DNA from: an uncultured Lachnospiraceae bacterium
GTDB taxonomy: Bacteria > Bacillota > Clostridia > Lachnospirales > Lachnospiraceae
Direction: 5' to 3'
Length of the DNA: 43,563 bases
Assembly (NCBI GenBank): GCA_947174665.1
Contig: CAMWJV010000011.1
Location: forward strand, 1-43,563
Each line of letters starts with the position of its first letter. Positions within the stretch are counted from its first letter, which is position 1. Shown here in pieces: positions 32,912 to 41,267 of the stretch. The notes beneath the pieces are model-generated. The model was not told the DNA's origin, made no database searches, and saw only the letters and a list, made by a program, of their open reading frames with translations. The translations under genes were made by a program, and so were the position numbers.

Positions 32912-35182
32912 TTAATTCAACTTCCAGATGTCCCTGTTATACTCAGCGATGGTTCTGTCGGAGGAGAAGAATCCGGCCTTGGCGATGTTCACCAGCATCA
33001 TCTTCTTCCACTTGTCCCTGTCCTCGTAATCCGCAAACGCCTTGTCTTTCACGGCTATATAGTCCTCCAGGTCAAGCAGCGTCATAAACCAGTCCTTGTT
33101 CAGCAGCTCATCATGCAGGCGGGTCAGGTTCTCCTTGTGTCCCACGGCAAGCGCTTCCTTGCTGACAATAAAGTCCACGGCCGCTTTGATGACGGGGCTC
33201 TTTTTGTAATAGTCCTTCGGCACATAATCCTTCTTCTCATAGTGCTCAATGACGGCGTCGCTCTTTTCACCGAAGATATAGATATTGTCATCTCCCACCA
33301 GCTCATGAATCTCCACATTAGCTCCGTCGCTGGTGCCCAGGGTGACGGCTCCGTTCAGCATAAACTTCATGTTGCCGGTGCCGGAAGCCTCCTTGGATGC
33401 CAGGGAAATCTGCTCGGATATGTCACAGGCAGGAATCAGCTTCTCCGCATAGCTCACGTTGTAATTCTCCACCATGACCACTTTCATGTATGGACTCACC
33501 TCGGGGTCCTTGTTGATGATCTCGGACAGCACCAGCAGCAGGTGGATGATGTCCTGAGCTATCACATAAGCGGGAGCCGCCTTCGCACCGAAGATAAAGG
33601 TCATGGGTCTCACCGGCTTTTTGCCCGCCTTGATCTCCAGGTACTTATGAATGATGTACAGTGCATTCATCTGCTGACGCTTGTACTCATGTAGTCTCTT
33701 CACCTGAATGTCAAAGATGGAGTTGAGATCCAGAGTGATGCCCTCTTTCTCCCGAATGTATGCTGCCAGCGCCTTCTTCTTCTGCTTCTTGATGTCCTCA
33801 ATGGCATTCAGCACAGCAGCATCGTCCTTCTTCGCCAGCAGCTTTTCCAGCTGGTCCGCATCCTTCTTATAGCCGTCGCCGATGGTCTTGGTAAGCAATT
33901 CCGTCAGCTCCCTGTTGCAGGACAGCAGCCAGCGGCGGAAGGTAATGCCGTTGGTCTTGTTATTGAACTTATCCGGATAAAGCTTGTAAAAACAATTCAG
34001 CTCCGTCTCCTTCAAAATGTCCGTGTGGATTGCCGCCACACCGTTGACACTGTAGCCGTAGTGAATATCAATATGCGCCATGTGTACGCGCTTGTTCTCG
34101 TCGATAATCTGCACCTTGGGATCGGTATACTTCTTTGCGACCCGGGCGCTGAGTTCTTTGATGATGGGCACCAGCTGAGGAACCACCTTCTCAATGTACT
34201 CCAGGGGCCACTTCTCCAGCGCCTCCGCCAGGATGGTGTGGTTCGTGTAAGCACAGGTTCTGCTCACTACATTCACCGCATCCTCGATGGTGAACCCTTC
34301 CTCCCAGGTCAGGATACGGATCAACTCAGGAATCACCATGGTGGGATGAGTATCGTTAATCTGAATAGCCGCATACTCATCCATGTGGTACAGATCACAG
34401 CCCCTCTCTTTCAGCTCGCGGATGATCAGCTGGGCGCCGTTGCTCACCATAAAATACTCCTGGTAAATGCGCAGCAGATTGCCTGCCTCGTCGGAATCAT
34501 CGGGGTAGAGGAACAGTGTCAGATTCTTCTCAACTGCAGTCTTGTCAAAGTTGATTCCATGCTTTACCAGTCCCTCGTCAACGGACTCCACATCAAAGAG
34601 GTGGAGCTTGTTGCAGCCGTTCTCATATCCGATGACATCAATGTCATAAAGTACGGATGTCACCTTCCTGCTGCCGAAGGCAACGGTAAAGCGGGTGCCC
34701 GTGTCGGTAAGCCAGGAATTCTCCTCTATCCAGTCATTTTTCTCCGCCTTCTGCAGACGCTCCTTAAATACCTGCTTGAACAGACCATAGTGATAATTTA
34801 AACCGATTCCGTCGCCGGGCAGACCCAGCGTTGCGATAGAGTCCAGGAAGCATGCCGCAAGACGCCCCAGACCGCCGTTGCCCAGAGAGGGCTCCGGCTC
34901 AGCCTCCTCAATAGCTGCAAGGCTCTTACCGTTCTTTTTCAGCAGCTCATTCAACTCCTCATAGATTCCCAGATTGATCAGATTGTTGGACAGGAGCTTA
35001 CCGATCAGAAACTCCATGGAAATATAGTATACCTTCTTTTTGCCTTCAATAACGGGCTTCTCCGCCATCTGCTCCTTTGTCAGCTGCAGTACGCTGTTGT
35101 ACAGCTGGGCATCGGTACATGCCTTGATAGTCTTGCCGTACATCTTGTCTGTCAGTTTACTTAACTGTTTCTCCAGATTCAT
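32912..35182 (-). CDS. glgP: Glycogen/maltodextrin phosphorylase
   Basis: 756 residues, GT35. [20 protein letters not shown] and [20 protein letters not shown] mark the N-terminal domain; [40 protein letters not shown] and the PLP lysine in [18 protein letters not shown] (about residue 600) mark the catalytic core; [23 protein letters not shown] motif is present as [14 protein letters not shown]. It releases glucose-1-phosphate from alpha-1,4-glucan ends and is cytosolic. GGAGG lies nine bases before the ATG. It is shorter than animal enzymes and lacks their regulatory N-terminal phosphorylation segment. Its promoter holds a LacI-type operator next to the LacI gene, so repression by that regulator is likely. 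Confidence 0.94.
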   Translation of the reverse strand: MNLEKQLSKLTDKMYGKTIKACTDAQLYNSVLQLTKEQMAEKPVIEGKKKVYYISMEFLIGKLLSNNLINLGIYEELNELLKKNGKSLAAIEEAEPEPSLGNGGLGRLAACFLDSIATLGLPGDGIGLNYHYGLFKQVFKERLQKAEKNDWIEENSWLTDTGTRFTVAFGSRKVTSVLYDIDVIGYENGCNKLHLFDVESVDEGLVKHGINFDKTAVEKNLTLFLYPDDSDEAGNLLRIYQEYFMVSNGAQLIIRELKERGCDLYHMDEYAAIQINDTHPTMVIPELIRILTWEEGFTIEDAVNVVSRTCAYTNHTILAEALEKWPLEYIEKVVPQLVPIIKELSARVAKKYTDPKVQIIDENKRVHMAHIDIHYGYSVNGVAAIHTDILKETELNCFYKLYPDKFNNKTNGITFRRWLLSCNRELTELLTKTIGDGYKKDADQLEKLLAKKDDAAVLNAIEDIKKQKKKALAAYIREKEGITLDLNSIFDIQVKRLHEYKRQQMNALYIIHKYLEIKAGKKPVRPMTFIFGAKAAPAYVIAQDIIHLLLVLSEIINKDPEVSPYMKVVMVENYNVSYAEKLIPACDISEQISLASKEASGTGNMKFMLNGAVTLGTSDGANVEIHELVGDDNIYIFGEKSDAVIEHYEKKDYVPKDYYKKSPVIKAAVDFIVSKEALAVGHKENLTRLHDELLNKDWFMTLLDLEDYIAVKDKAFADYEDRDKWKKMMLVNIAKAGFFSSDRTIAEYNRDIWKLN

Positions 35183-35238
35183 AATTGAATACCTCCGATT
35201 TGATTGTCCTGCATATGTTATGGTTCCCTGTTATTACC

Positions 35239-35267
35239 AGAATAACACCGGAAAACGTTTTCCGCAA
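35239..35267 (-). promoter_or_regulatory. glgP promoter with a LacI-type operator inside the spacer
   Basis: On the minus strand TTGCGG (35267-35262) and TATTCT (35244-35239) are 17 bp apart. The perfect palindrome CGGAAAACGTTTTCCG (35249-35264) fills most of the spacer. Even-length dyads with a central CG are typical of LacI/GalR-family operators; binding here would exclude RNA polymerase. Confidence 0.7.
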
Positions 35268-35312
35268 GGGGTAAATAAAATTTTGTGAAAAATAGACAAA
35301 GCAACCACTGAT

Positions 35313-36302
35313 TCAGCAGATAATATCCTTATAGTACATTTTCACAACACTGTGCGGCATCACCACCCGCTGTCCCTCCTGACCGTCCATCAGCAATTTG
35401 ACCTCCTCCACAGCCCTGCTGGAGATGGAATAAAAATCCTGGCGGACAGTGTTCATCTGCTTACCCACATAGCCCATGAGGGTGATGCCGTCAAAGCCGC
35501 ACACAGGGCGGAATATATCCATGTCAATCAGCGCGTTCATTGCACCGATTGCCATCAGATCGGAAGCACACACCACGCAGTCCTTATTTTTTGCATACTT
35601 CAGGGTGACATTTCTGGCAGCCAATTCGCTGAAATCCCCCTGGCGCACCAGCATGGGTATTTTCAATTCTTCCGTCAGCCGCTTCATTCCCCGCAATCTC
35701 TGTTCCGTGACAAAACCGTCTTTTTTTCCTGAAATATACAAAATGGATTTACATTTATCGTCCGCCACCGTCTTTTTCGCCACATCATACTGGGCCTGCT
35801 CATGGTCAATGCTGACGGAGGTGGTCCTTGGGTTGACAATAGGTGCGTCCACTACCACACAGGCAAAATTTCTGCCCTCTATCAGCTTCTGCAGTATCCT
35901 GTCCTCCTTGGAGAGGCCGTAGATGATCACCGCCGATATGCTCTGGGACAGGAAATATCTGGTAATCTCCTCCGCGTCCATTCCGGTGATCATGGATGTA
36001 AACACTGTAATTACTTCTACATTCAACTCCTTCGCCTTGTCCAGCGCCCCCAGCAGATACTGCATAAACACCTGGTCAATGGCCTGGGTCTGACGCTTTG
36101 GGTCCAGGAGCAGTGCAATGCGCCCGAACTGCTTGGAGGAAAGCGCAGAGGCAATAGAATTGGGAATATAATTCAACTCTTTAATTGCGTCATTGACCTT
36201 TCTCTTTGTCTCCTCACTGATATTCGGATAACCGTTCAACACCTTTGACACCGTGGAGATAGCTACCCCGGCGTGCTTTGCAACCTCTTTTATTGATACC
36301 AT
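35313..36302 (-). CDS. LacI/GalR-family transcriptional regulator
   Basis: 329 residues. N-terminal LacI helix-turn-helix (VSIKEVAKHAGVAISTVSKV, LNGYPNISEETKRKV) and hinge helix (NYIPNSIASALSS), then a periplasmic-binding-protein-like effector domain (GRIALLLDPKRQ, GFDGITLMGYVGKQMNTVRQ). The effector is probably a maltodextrin-type sugar given the neighbours, but the sequence does not prove it. GGGGGGAAA precedes the ATG. It lies upstream of glgP on the same strand, 130 bp away, and the operator in the glgP promoter is its most likely target. Confidence 0.92.
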   Translation of the reverse strand: MVSIKEVAKHAGVAISTVSKVLNGYPNISEETKRKVNDAIKELNYIPNSIASALSSKQFGRIALLLDPKRQTQAIDQVFMQYLLGALDKAKELNVEVITVFTSMITGMDAEEITRYFLSQSISAVIIYGLSKEDRILQKLIEGRNFACVVVDAPIVNPRTTSVSIDHEQAQYDVAKKTVADDKCKSILYISGKKDGFVTEQRLRGMKRLTEELKIPMLVRQGDFSELAARNVTLKYAKNKDCVVCASDLMAIGAMNALIDMDIFRPVCGFDGITLMGYVGKQMNTVRQDFYSISSRAVEEVKLLMDGQEGQRVVMPHSVVKMYYKDIIC

Positions 36303-36400
36303 GGATTTCCCCCCTGCTCCCTTTCCGATTCACTGACCGCCTCTGCTGACCTTATGGTTTATCTCGACAACTTTCATTGACGCATAAGCCTTTTCAATTT

Positions 36401-36429
36401 ATACTATATGTTATTGAAGAAATTGTCAA
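36401..36429 (-). promoter_or_regulatory. Promoter of the LacI-family gene
   Basis: On the minus strand TTGACA (36429-36424) and TAGTAT (36406-36401) are 17 bp apart, about 100 bp before the start codon. No copy of the glgP operator palindrome is seen here, so simple autorepression through the same site is not supported. Confidence 0.6.
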
Positions 36430-36493
36430 ATTTCAGCTACACAGAAATCATGCTGAGATGACTTTACGAATAGCTCTGGATTCGGGGGAAACT

Positions 36494-37012
36494 ATGGCGG
36501 TTGTCACAAATATTCAGGAAAAATATATGCGGGAAGCGTTAAAACAGGCAAGGAAGGCCTACACTCTGGGCGAGGTACCCATCGGCTGTGTCATCGTCTA
36601 TGAAGGAAAAATTATCGGGCGGGGCTATAACCGCCGCAACACGGATAAGAACACACTCTGCCACGCGGAAATCACCGCCATCAGAAAGGCAAGCAAGGTA
36701 ATAGGCGACTGGCGGCTGGAGGGCTGCACCCTGTATGTGACTCTGGAACCCTGTCAGATGTGCGCCGGAGCCATCGTCCAGGCCCGCATTCCCGAGGTGG
36801 TAATGGGCTGCATGAACCCAAAGGCAGGCTGCGCCGGTTCCATCCTGAATATCCTGGAGATGCCGGAATTCAACCACCAGGTAAAAGTCTCCCGCGGCAT
36901 CCTTGAGCAGGAATGCAGCGATATGCTGAAAACCTTTTTCACCGAGCTGCGGGCAAGAAACAAGGCAGCGTCTGACACTACCGCAAAAAAAGGAGAGGAT
37001 GAGGAAATGTAA
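36494..37012 (+). CDS. tadA: tRNA-specific adenosine deaminase
   Basis: 172 residues from the ATG at 36494 (MAVVTNIQEKYMREALKQAR) behind CGGGGGAA; a longer reading from 36377 would start inside the LacI promoter region. Zinc deaminase motifs are H57-A-E59 in LCHAEITAI and P86-C87-x2-C90 in LEPCQMCAGAIVQARI. It converts A34 to inosine in tRNA-Arg(ACG). GEVPIGCVIVYEGKIIGRGYN and FKxG-like late motifs fit TadA. The C-terminus has about 20 extra charged residues (KKGEDEEM). It is divergent from the LacI gene and convergent with the acyltransferase. Confidence 0.92.
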   Translation: MAVVTNIQEKYMREALKQARKAYTLGEVPIGCVIVYEGKIIGRGYNRRNTDKNTLCHAEITAIRKASKVIGDWRLEGCTLYVTLEPCQMCAGAIVQARIPEVVMGCMNPKAGCAGSILNILEMPEFNHQVKVSRGILEQECSDMLKTFFTELRARNKAASDTTAKKGEDEEM

Positions 37013-37040
37013 TTCCTCCCTCTCCACATTTCTGCTGCCG

Positions 37041-38318
37041 TTAATCCTTTGCCGGCTGAGCCGTTACCATTTTATACAGTTCTTCCGTGGCAAGCCTGGT
37101 TCTGGCCACAATATCGCCGCCCTCGGTGGGAAAACAATAATACAGGATATCCGTGTTTCCGATGCAGATCATATCCCCGATCTCGTACCAGTAATAATCG
37201 GCATAAAGGCTGTAGGATGCCGCCGGCTTCTGGAAATAGTCCAGCTTCCCATCGCAGCCCGTCAGATGAAAACCCTCTGCACTGTGCCGCAGTCTGCCGG
37301 AGCCAACCCTGTAAATACATTTCATATTCACCATCACGCAGATGTCTACCGCTACATCCAGACTGTAGGTGCCTTCCTCCAGCTCCCTTCTGACACATTC
37401 TCTCTCCCAGCGGTACCAGTCCGGGATATGAGGAAATTCCGTGTCACCCTCCAGCGCCTCCATAAACCCCAGTTCTGTCAGCACATACTCCTTTCCGCAG
37501 TTTCCGCAGGTCAGCTTCGTACCCTTCCCCAGCATCTTTCCTTCCACGCTGCAATGGGGACATTTGTATAGCACCCGGTTCAGGCAGTCCGCCCGGAATG
37601 CCTCCGCAATGCGGATATTGTTCTCCTGCTGCCAGCGGAAATTATCAAAGCTGAACTTTTCCGTCAAAATTGCATTGAGCTCTGCCACACTCTTTTTCGA
37701 AATATCTTCCGGAGAAAGCAGATATTCCATGTCCGCCGACACATCCACTTTCCGCAGCTGCAGATTATTGTACAGGGGATCCCTGGAAAATGCCCCATAG
37801 GTCCGGATCATCACCACCGGCACACCCATAATCTTCAGGCATTTCCCCAGCGTATCGGGCAGCGGTGTGGATGTTCCGTCAAAACTGTAGCTGGCTTCCG
37901 GATACATGAGCACAGAGCTTTTCAGCTTTTTCAGGGCAAACATCATATCCCGCACCAGCACCATGTCTGTCACAAACTTTTTCGTGGGAATACAACCGGC
38001 GGTATACATCAGCCAACTCTTTCCCACAAAGCCGTCCGAGGTACTGACAATGTTAAATGCTTTTGGGTATAGAATCGTGGCAGCAATCTTCAGATCAATG
38101 AAGCTGGAATGATTCATCAAAAACAGACAGGGCTCTTCTTTTCCCAGCTTCTCCATGCCTATTTTCCTGCAGGTAAAATGCGTGGCCCTCAGGGCAGGAA
38201 AAGACACCAGCTTCAAAAGTGTCCTGAACAGGAATCCGGACCTCCGGGGCTGTCGATGGAGTCCTATGGGCTTTGCCAGAACATCCTCATATTTCATGTT
38301 TTTTACTTTTATTTTCAT
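37041..38318 (-). CDS. PlsC-like acyltransferase with a C-terminal zinc ribbon
   Basis: 425 residues. Residues about 40-230 are a lysophospholipid acyltransferase-like domain: catalytic H70-x4-D75 in LMNHSSFID, the substrate-binding FVGKSWLMYTAGCIPTKK region, and YPEASYSFDG in place of the usual EGTR. The second half adds a CPHC...CGNC zinc ribbon (about 263-285) and a beta-rich domain ending in ATEELYKMV that is not part of standard PlsC. AAGGGGCGG precedes the ATG. It probably acylates a glycerophospholipid or related amphiphile at the membrane face; the exact acceptor is unknown. It is upstream-adjacent to no lipid gene here. Confidence 0.8.
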   Translation of the reverse strand: MKIKVKNMKYEDVLAKPIGLHRQPRRSGFLFRTLLKLVSFPALRATHFTCRKIGMEKLGKEEPCLFLMNHSSFIDLKIAATILYPKAFNIVSTSDGFVGKSWLMYTAGCIPTKKFVTDMVLVRDMMFALKKLKSSVLMYPEASYSFDGTSTPLPDTLGKCLKIMGVPVVMIRTYGAFSRDPLYNNLQLRKVDVSADMEYLLSPEDISKKSVAELNAILTEKFSFDNFRWQQENNIRIAEAFRADCLNRVLYKCPHCSVEGKMLGKGTKLTCGNCGKEYVLTELGFMEALEGDTEFPHIPDWYRWERECVRRELEEGTYSLDVAVDICVMVNMKCIYRVGSGRLRHSAEGFHLTGCDGKLDYFQKPAASYSLYADYYWYEIGDMICIGNTDILYYCFPTEGGDIVARTRLATEELYKMVTAQPAKD

Positions 38319-38374
38319 GTACCGCCCCTTTTCGCTTTCCCTTTCATCTTTCTCTGCGTTATGGCACTGCCGCG

Positions 38375-38677
38375 TTATACTTCAAAATCCATACAGCTTC
38401 TGACTGCCGTGTATGGCCGGACCTTCCCGTCCGCCACCGCCACATGTTCCGGGTGGACCGCATAGCCCTTCAGCGCCGCCTCATCTGCAAAAGAAGAATC
38501 CAGCATCAAATCCACATTGGAGCTGGGCAATCCCTCCGTATGCACCTTAATCTCCAGCAAACCCGGAATCCTGCCCGCCAGCCCTTCCAGTCCGGATTTA
38601 ATCCCGGCCTTTACCGCCGCCTTCTCTTCCGATGTCAATTCCTCTTTCAATGTCCATAAAATGATATGCTTTACCAT
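38375..38677 (-). CDS. Dabb-domain (stress-responsive A/B barrel) protein
   Basis: 100 residues, the full length of a single dimeric alpha/beta-barrel domain. M-V-K-H-IILWTLKEELTSEEKAAV is the typical Dabb start and the HPEHVAVADGKVRPYTAVRS part its usual end. Roles in the family range from stress response to small-molecule cyclisation; none can be assigned. GGAGAGAGG lies before the ATG. It precedes the acyltransferase gene on the same strand with a gap of 56 bp. Confidence 0.85.
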   Translation of the reverse strand: MVKHIILWTLKEELTSEEKAAVKAGIKSGLEGLAGRIPGLLEIKVHTEGLPSSNVDLMLDSSFADEAALKGYAVHPEHVAVADGKVRPYTAVRSCMDFEV

Positions 38678-38748
38678 AACCTCTCTCCTTACCTCCTTAG
38701 ACTCGCAAGCTTACGCTGGTGTTTTCTTATATTATAACAGTAAAAACC

Positions 38749-38777
38749 TTGACAAAACAACCGGAAACCGATAAACT
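38749..38777 (+). promoter_or_regulatory. Promoter of the SRP RNA
   Basis: TTGACA (38749-38754), a 17-bp spacer and TAAACT (38772-38777); the start expected 7 bases later is at 38784, the first base of the SRP RNA closing helix. Confidence 0.7.
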
Positions 38778-38783
38778 AATAAA

Positions 38784-38929
38784 GCCGTACATTCGTGGCG
38801 TGATGGTGAAATTCGGTCTCGCGCAATGGGAATCTGTGAACCGTGTCAGGTTGGGAACAAAGCAGCACTAAACAGAAGCTCTCATGTGCCGTGAGGAAGC
38901 CGGGTGGAGTTGTGTCCGGATGTGCGGTA
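38784..38929 (+). ncRNA. ffs: Signal recognition particle RNA
   Basis: The conserved helix 8 core is present: GTGAACCGTGTCAGGTTGGG, then AACAAAGCAGCACTAA, with GTCAGG and AAGCAGC internal-loop strands and a GGAA tetraloop closed by TTG/CAA. The ends pair over 11 bp: CCGTACATTCG (38785-38795) with CGGATGTGCGG (38917-38927). Length about 146 bases. It scaffolds Ffh for co-translational targeting of membrane proteins. An ATTTGTG/CACAAAT inverted repeat with a T-run follows (38929 onward). dnaX, a common neighbour of this gene in Firmicutes, is not next to it here. Confidence 0.9.
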
Positions 38930-39012
38930 TTTGTGTATTTGCTTTTTTGCATTGCACAAATAAGCTGCTGACAACACAAAACTCAGAATGGTAACCTTAT
39001 CTGACAGATAAA

Positions 39013-39942
39013 ATGGATATAACTATGACTCCTTCCCAAATAACCGCATATATGTCCGACTGCACTCTCTGCCCCAGACAGTGCCATGCCAACCGCACCG
39101 CAGGGCAGACCGGTTTCTGCGGTCAGACCTCTGAAATAACCGTAGCCCGGGCAGCCCTCCACTTTTGGGAGGAGCCTTGTATCTCCGGCTCCTGTGGATC
39201 GGGCACGGTCTTTTTTTTCGGCTGCGGACTCCGGTGCAGCTTCTGTCAGAACCACACCATCGCCACCGGCAAAGCTGAAAAATCCATCACCCCGGAAAGA
39301 CTTGCAGAGATATTTTTAGAACTTGAAGACCGCCAGGCCGCAAATATCAATCTTGTGACCGCAGGACATTTCATCCCTCAGATTTGCCGCGCCATCCGGC
39401 TGTCAAGGGCAAAAGGACTGTCCATCCCCGTGGTATACAACACGGGAAGCTATGAAGAAGTCTCTTCACTTCGCCTGCTGGAAGGACTTGTGGACATCTG
39501 GCTGCCGGATTTAAAATATTACTCCGAGGAGCTTTCCGGCGCCTATTCTCATGCCCCGGACTACTTCCCGAAGGCAACAGCCGCCATCGCAGAAATGTTC
39601 CGCCAGGCAGGCCCCCCGAAATTTGACGAAAGGACCGGCATGATGAAAAGCGGTGTCATTGTGCGCCATCTTGTACTCCCCGGCCAGGTAAAGGATTCCA
39701 AGAAAATCTTACGGTATCTGCACAGCACTTACAGAAATGACATTTATGTCAGCATTTTGAATCAGTACACTCCCATGGAACAAACGGCACAAATTCCCGG
39801 GCTAAACCGTCGGATCACAGATGAAGAATACGATAGAGTTCTTGATTTTGCTGAGAAAATCGGTATTGAGAACGGCTTTATTCAGGAGGGCTGCACAGCG
39901 GAGGAGAGCTTTATCCCTCCTTTCAGTACCGGTGTGACATAA
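39013..39942 (+). CDS. PflX-like radical SAM protein
   Basis: 309 residues. The radical SAM cluster motif is C71-x3-C75-x2-C78 in FFFGCGLRCSFCQNH. An N-terminal four-cysteine region (C17, C20, C24, C36 in DCTLCPRQCHANRTAG and TGFCGQ) is typical of the COG1313/PflX group of pyruvate formate-lyase-activating-enzyme homologues, whose substrate is unknown. Later signatures are NLVTAGHFIPQI, WLPDLKYYSEE and VRHLVLPGQVKDS. A perfect dyad TTATCTGACAGATAA (38997-39011) abuts the start codon; no good GGAGG site is seen, so a start at a later Met is possible. It follows the SRP RNA and stands alone. Confidence 0.87.
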   Translation: MDITMTPSQITAYMSDCTLCPRQCHANRTAGQTGFCGQTSEITVARAALHFWEEPCISGSCGSGTVFFFGCGLRCSFCQNHTIATGKAEKSITPERLAEIFLELEDRQAANINLVTAGHFIPQICRAIRLSRAKGLSIPVVYNTGSYEEVSSLRLLEGLVDIWLPDLKYYSEELSGAYSHAPDYFPKATAAIAEMFRQAGPPKFDERTGMMKSGVIVRHLVLPGQVKDSKKILRYLHSTYRNDIYVSILNQYTPMEQTAQIPGLNRRITDEEYDRVLDFAEKIGIENGFIQEGCTAEESFIPPFSTGVT

Positions 39943-40017
39943 ATCATTCATCCAGCCAAGGTCAACATCCAGCGCCGTCCTGTTCACAACCGCCGCAACA
40001 TTTTCCGTCTAAACATC

Positions 40018-40171
40018 CGCGCTTGTTTTCTTCTGCGGTTATTATATCATATAAACTCGCAAACTCGCGCTTTCAGCGCTTTTTGTCCGATTTCATCGGA
40101 CGTTTGCTCGCTAATAACCGCAGAAAAACAAATGCCGCTCCGCCGCGCTTGTTTTTCTTCTGCGGTTATTA
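40018..40171. repeat. Structured intergenic element with a threefold arm (A, A', A)
   Basis: TTCTGCGGTTATTA occurs at 40031-40044 and again at 40158-40171, each within a near-identical 30-bp direct repeat starting CCGCGCTTGTTTT. The exact complement TAATAACCGCAGAA lies between them at 40112-40125. The middle arm can pair with either copy. The first pairing encloses a second stem GCAAAC/GTTTGC and two hairpins, GCGCT/AGCGC and GTCCGAT/ATCGGAC. The element fills the space between converging genes; its last arm ends 3 bases before the stop of the gene on the right. Confidence 0.6.
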
Positions 40172-40173
40172 CA

Positions 40174-41166
40174 TCACAGCTGCACTTTCATCATATAATA
40201 ACCGAAGTCTGAGGATTGTGCCGGCTCCTGCGCACACTCAAAACTCTCAAAGCCGAACATGATCGCAACCTGCTTCTCCCTGTCATAATAATTCCCGGGA
40301 ACCCCTACATAATACAGAATCTCCCCCCGCCTTTCTTCTCTTGTCAGAATCAAATGCCGGTAATTATAGTAGCCATGAAGCATAAAGCTATTGCTTGCAG
40401 CCTTATAAGATTCTGAGGAAAACAGCACAAAATCCTCCGGCCCTATGGAGAGATATTCCCGCTGATCCCGAAAAGGCTTTATATGCGGATATATAGCGCA
40501 CAGCTGAAGCCATTTATTTTCCAGCAGAGGAACTGCCTCCTGCTGCTCTTCGGAATTCGAGAGTGAACCCGTTCCACGGAGCATTGCTGCTTCTGTTTCC
40601 TTAAGATCCGGCGCTTTTTCTGCAGGGCGCAGTACAGCCTCCTCCTGATACGGAACCTGCCTGCCGGCCTCCTTCTTTCGATTCTTTTCCGGCGGCTCTT
40701 CAGCCATTTTCGCCGGCTGTTTTGCAGGCTGCTCTGCGGACGGCTTTTCAGGCTGCTCTGCAGGCGGCTTTTCAGGTCGCTCTGTGGACGGCTTCACGAC
40801 CTGCCCCGGTGCATTATTCCACATGCAGTTAATTTCCCGTCCCTCGCCCAGAGGAATTCTGATTCCGCTCAGTTCATCACAGGTAATCCCCGTACTGCCG
40901 ATTATGCCGACTTCAGAATCAACATGACATATGTGTCGGAATTCTCCCTGCCCACCTTCAAGCTTTATTCTACCGAGCACCTCTTCCCTGCCTGCCCCGC
41001 AGATGATCACTTCTCCGGCAAGCTCCCCTGCACAGCGCACTCCTTTCACGGTAAGTTCCATTTTAAAGGAGCCCTGGAAAATCTCTGTTTTTATAAATCC
41101 GCTTCCCCGTACCCGCTCTCCGTTCTCGCAATAGTCCAGATATTTAATTTTCCTGTCATAGCGCAT
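40174..41166 (-). CDS. Unknown protein with two domains joined by a Pro/Glu/Lys linker
   Basis: 330 residues, no signal peptide. The N-terminal part (about 1-118) is beta-rich (RYDRKIKYLDYCENGERVRG, GSFKMELTVKGV). A linker of some 90 residues repeats E-Q-P-E-K-P-type units (RPEKPPAEQPEKPSAEQPAK). The C-terminal part (about 220-330) contains IKPFRDQREYLSIGPEDFVL and a Tyr-rich stretch HGYYNYRHLILTREERRGEI ending FGYYMMKV. I have seen this type of protein in Lachnospiraceae genomes without a known role (a DUF6128-like protein is possible). GGGGG lies seven bases before the ATG. A cell-structure or surface-adaptor role would be a guess. Confidence 0.75.
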   Translation of the reverse strand: MRYDRKIKYLDYCENGERVRGSGFIKTEIFQGSFKMELTVKGVRCAGELAGEVIICGAGREEVLGRIKLEGGQGEFRHICHVDSEVGIIGSTGITCDELSGIRIPLGEGREINCMWNNAPGQVVKPSTERPEKPPAEQPEKPSAEQPAKQPAKMAEEPPEKNRKKEAGRQVPYQEEAVLRPAEKAPDLKETEAAMLRGTGSLSNSEEQQEAVPLLENKWLQLCAIYPHIKPFRDQREYLSIGPEDFVLFSSESYKAASNSFMLHGYYNYRHLILTREERRGEILYYVGVPGNYYDREKQVAIMFGFESFECAQEPAQSSDFGYYMMKVQL

Positions 41167-41195
41167 AAAATTACCCCCTGAACATTATTTTCGCC

Positions 41196-41242
41196 AATGA
41201 AAGCACATCTGTCTGCCTGAACATTGAGACTGAGCTTTCATT
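41196..41242. repeat. Inverted repeat between the unknown gene and the PucR-type gene
   Basis: AATGAAAGC (41196-41204) pairs with GCTTTCATT (41234-41242). On the minus strand it follows the PucR-type stop (41268) and could slow or end that transcript. Confidence 0.4.
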
Positions 41243-41267
41243 GTAATATATTCAAGGGGTTGTCTGC

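Noticed and set aside
38997..39011. Dyad TTATCTGACAGATAA as an operator of the PflX-like gene
   Set aside because: It is perfect but abuts the start codon, where a translational or chance explanation is as likely; no promoter could be placed with confidence.
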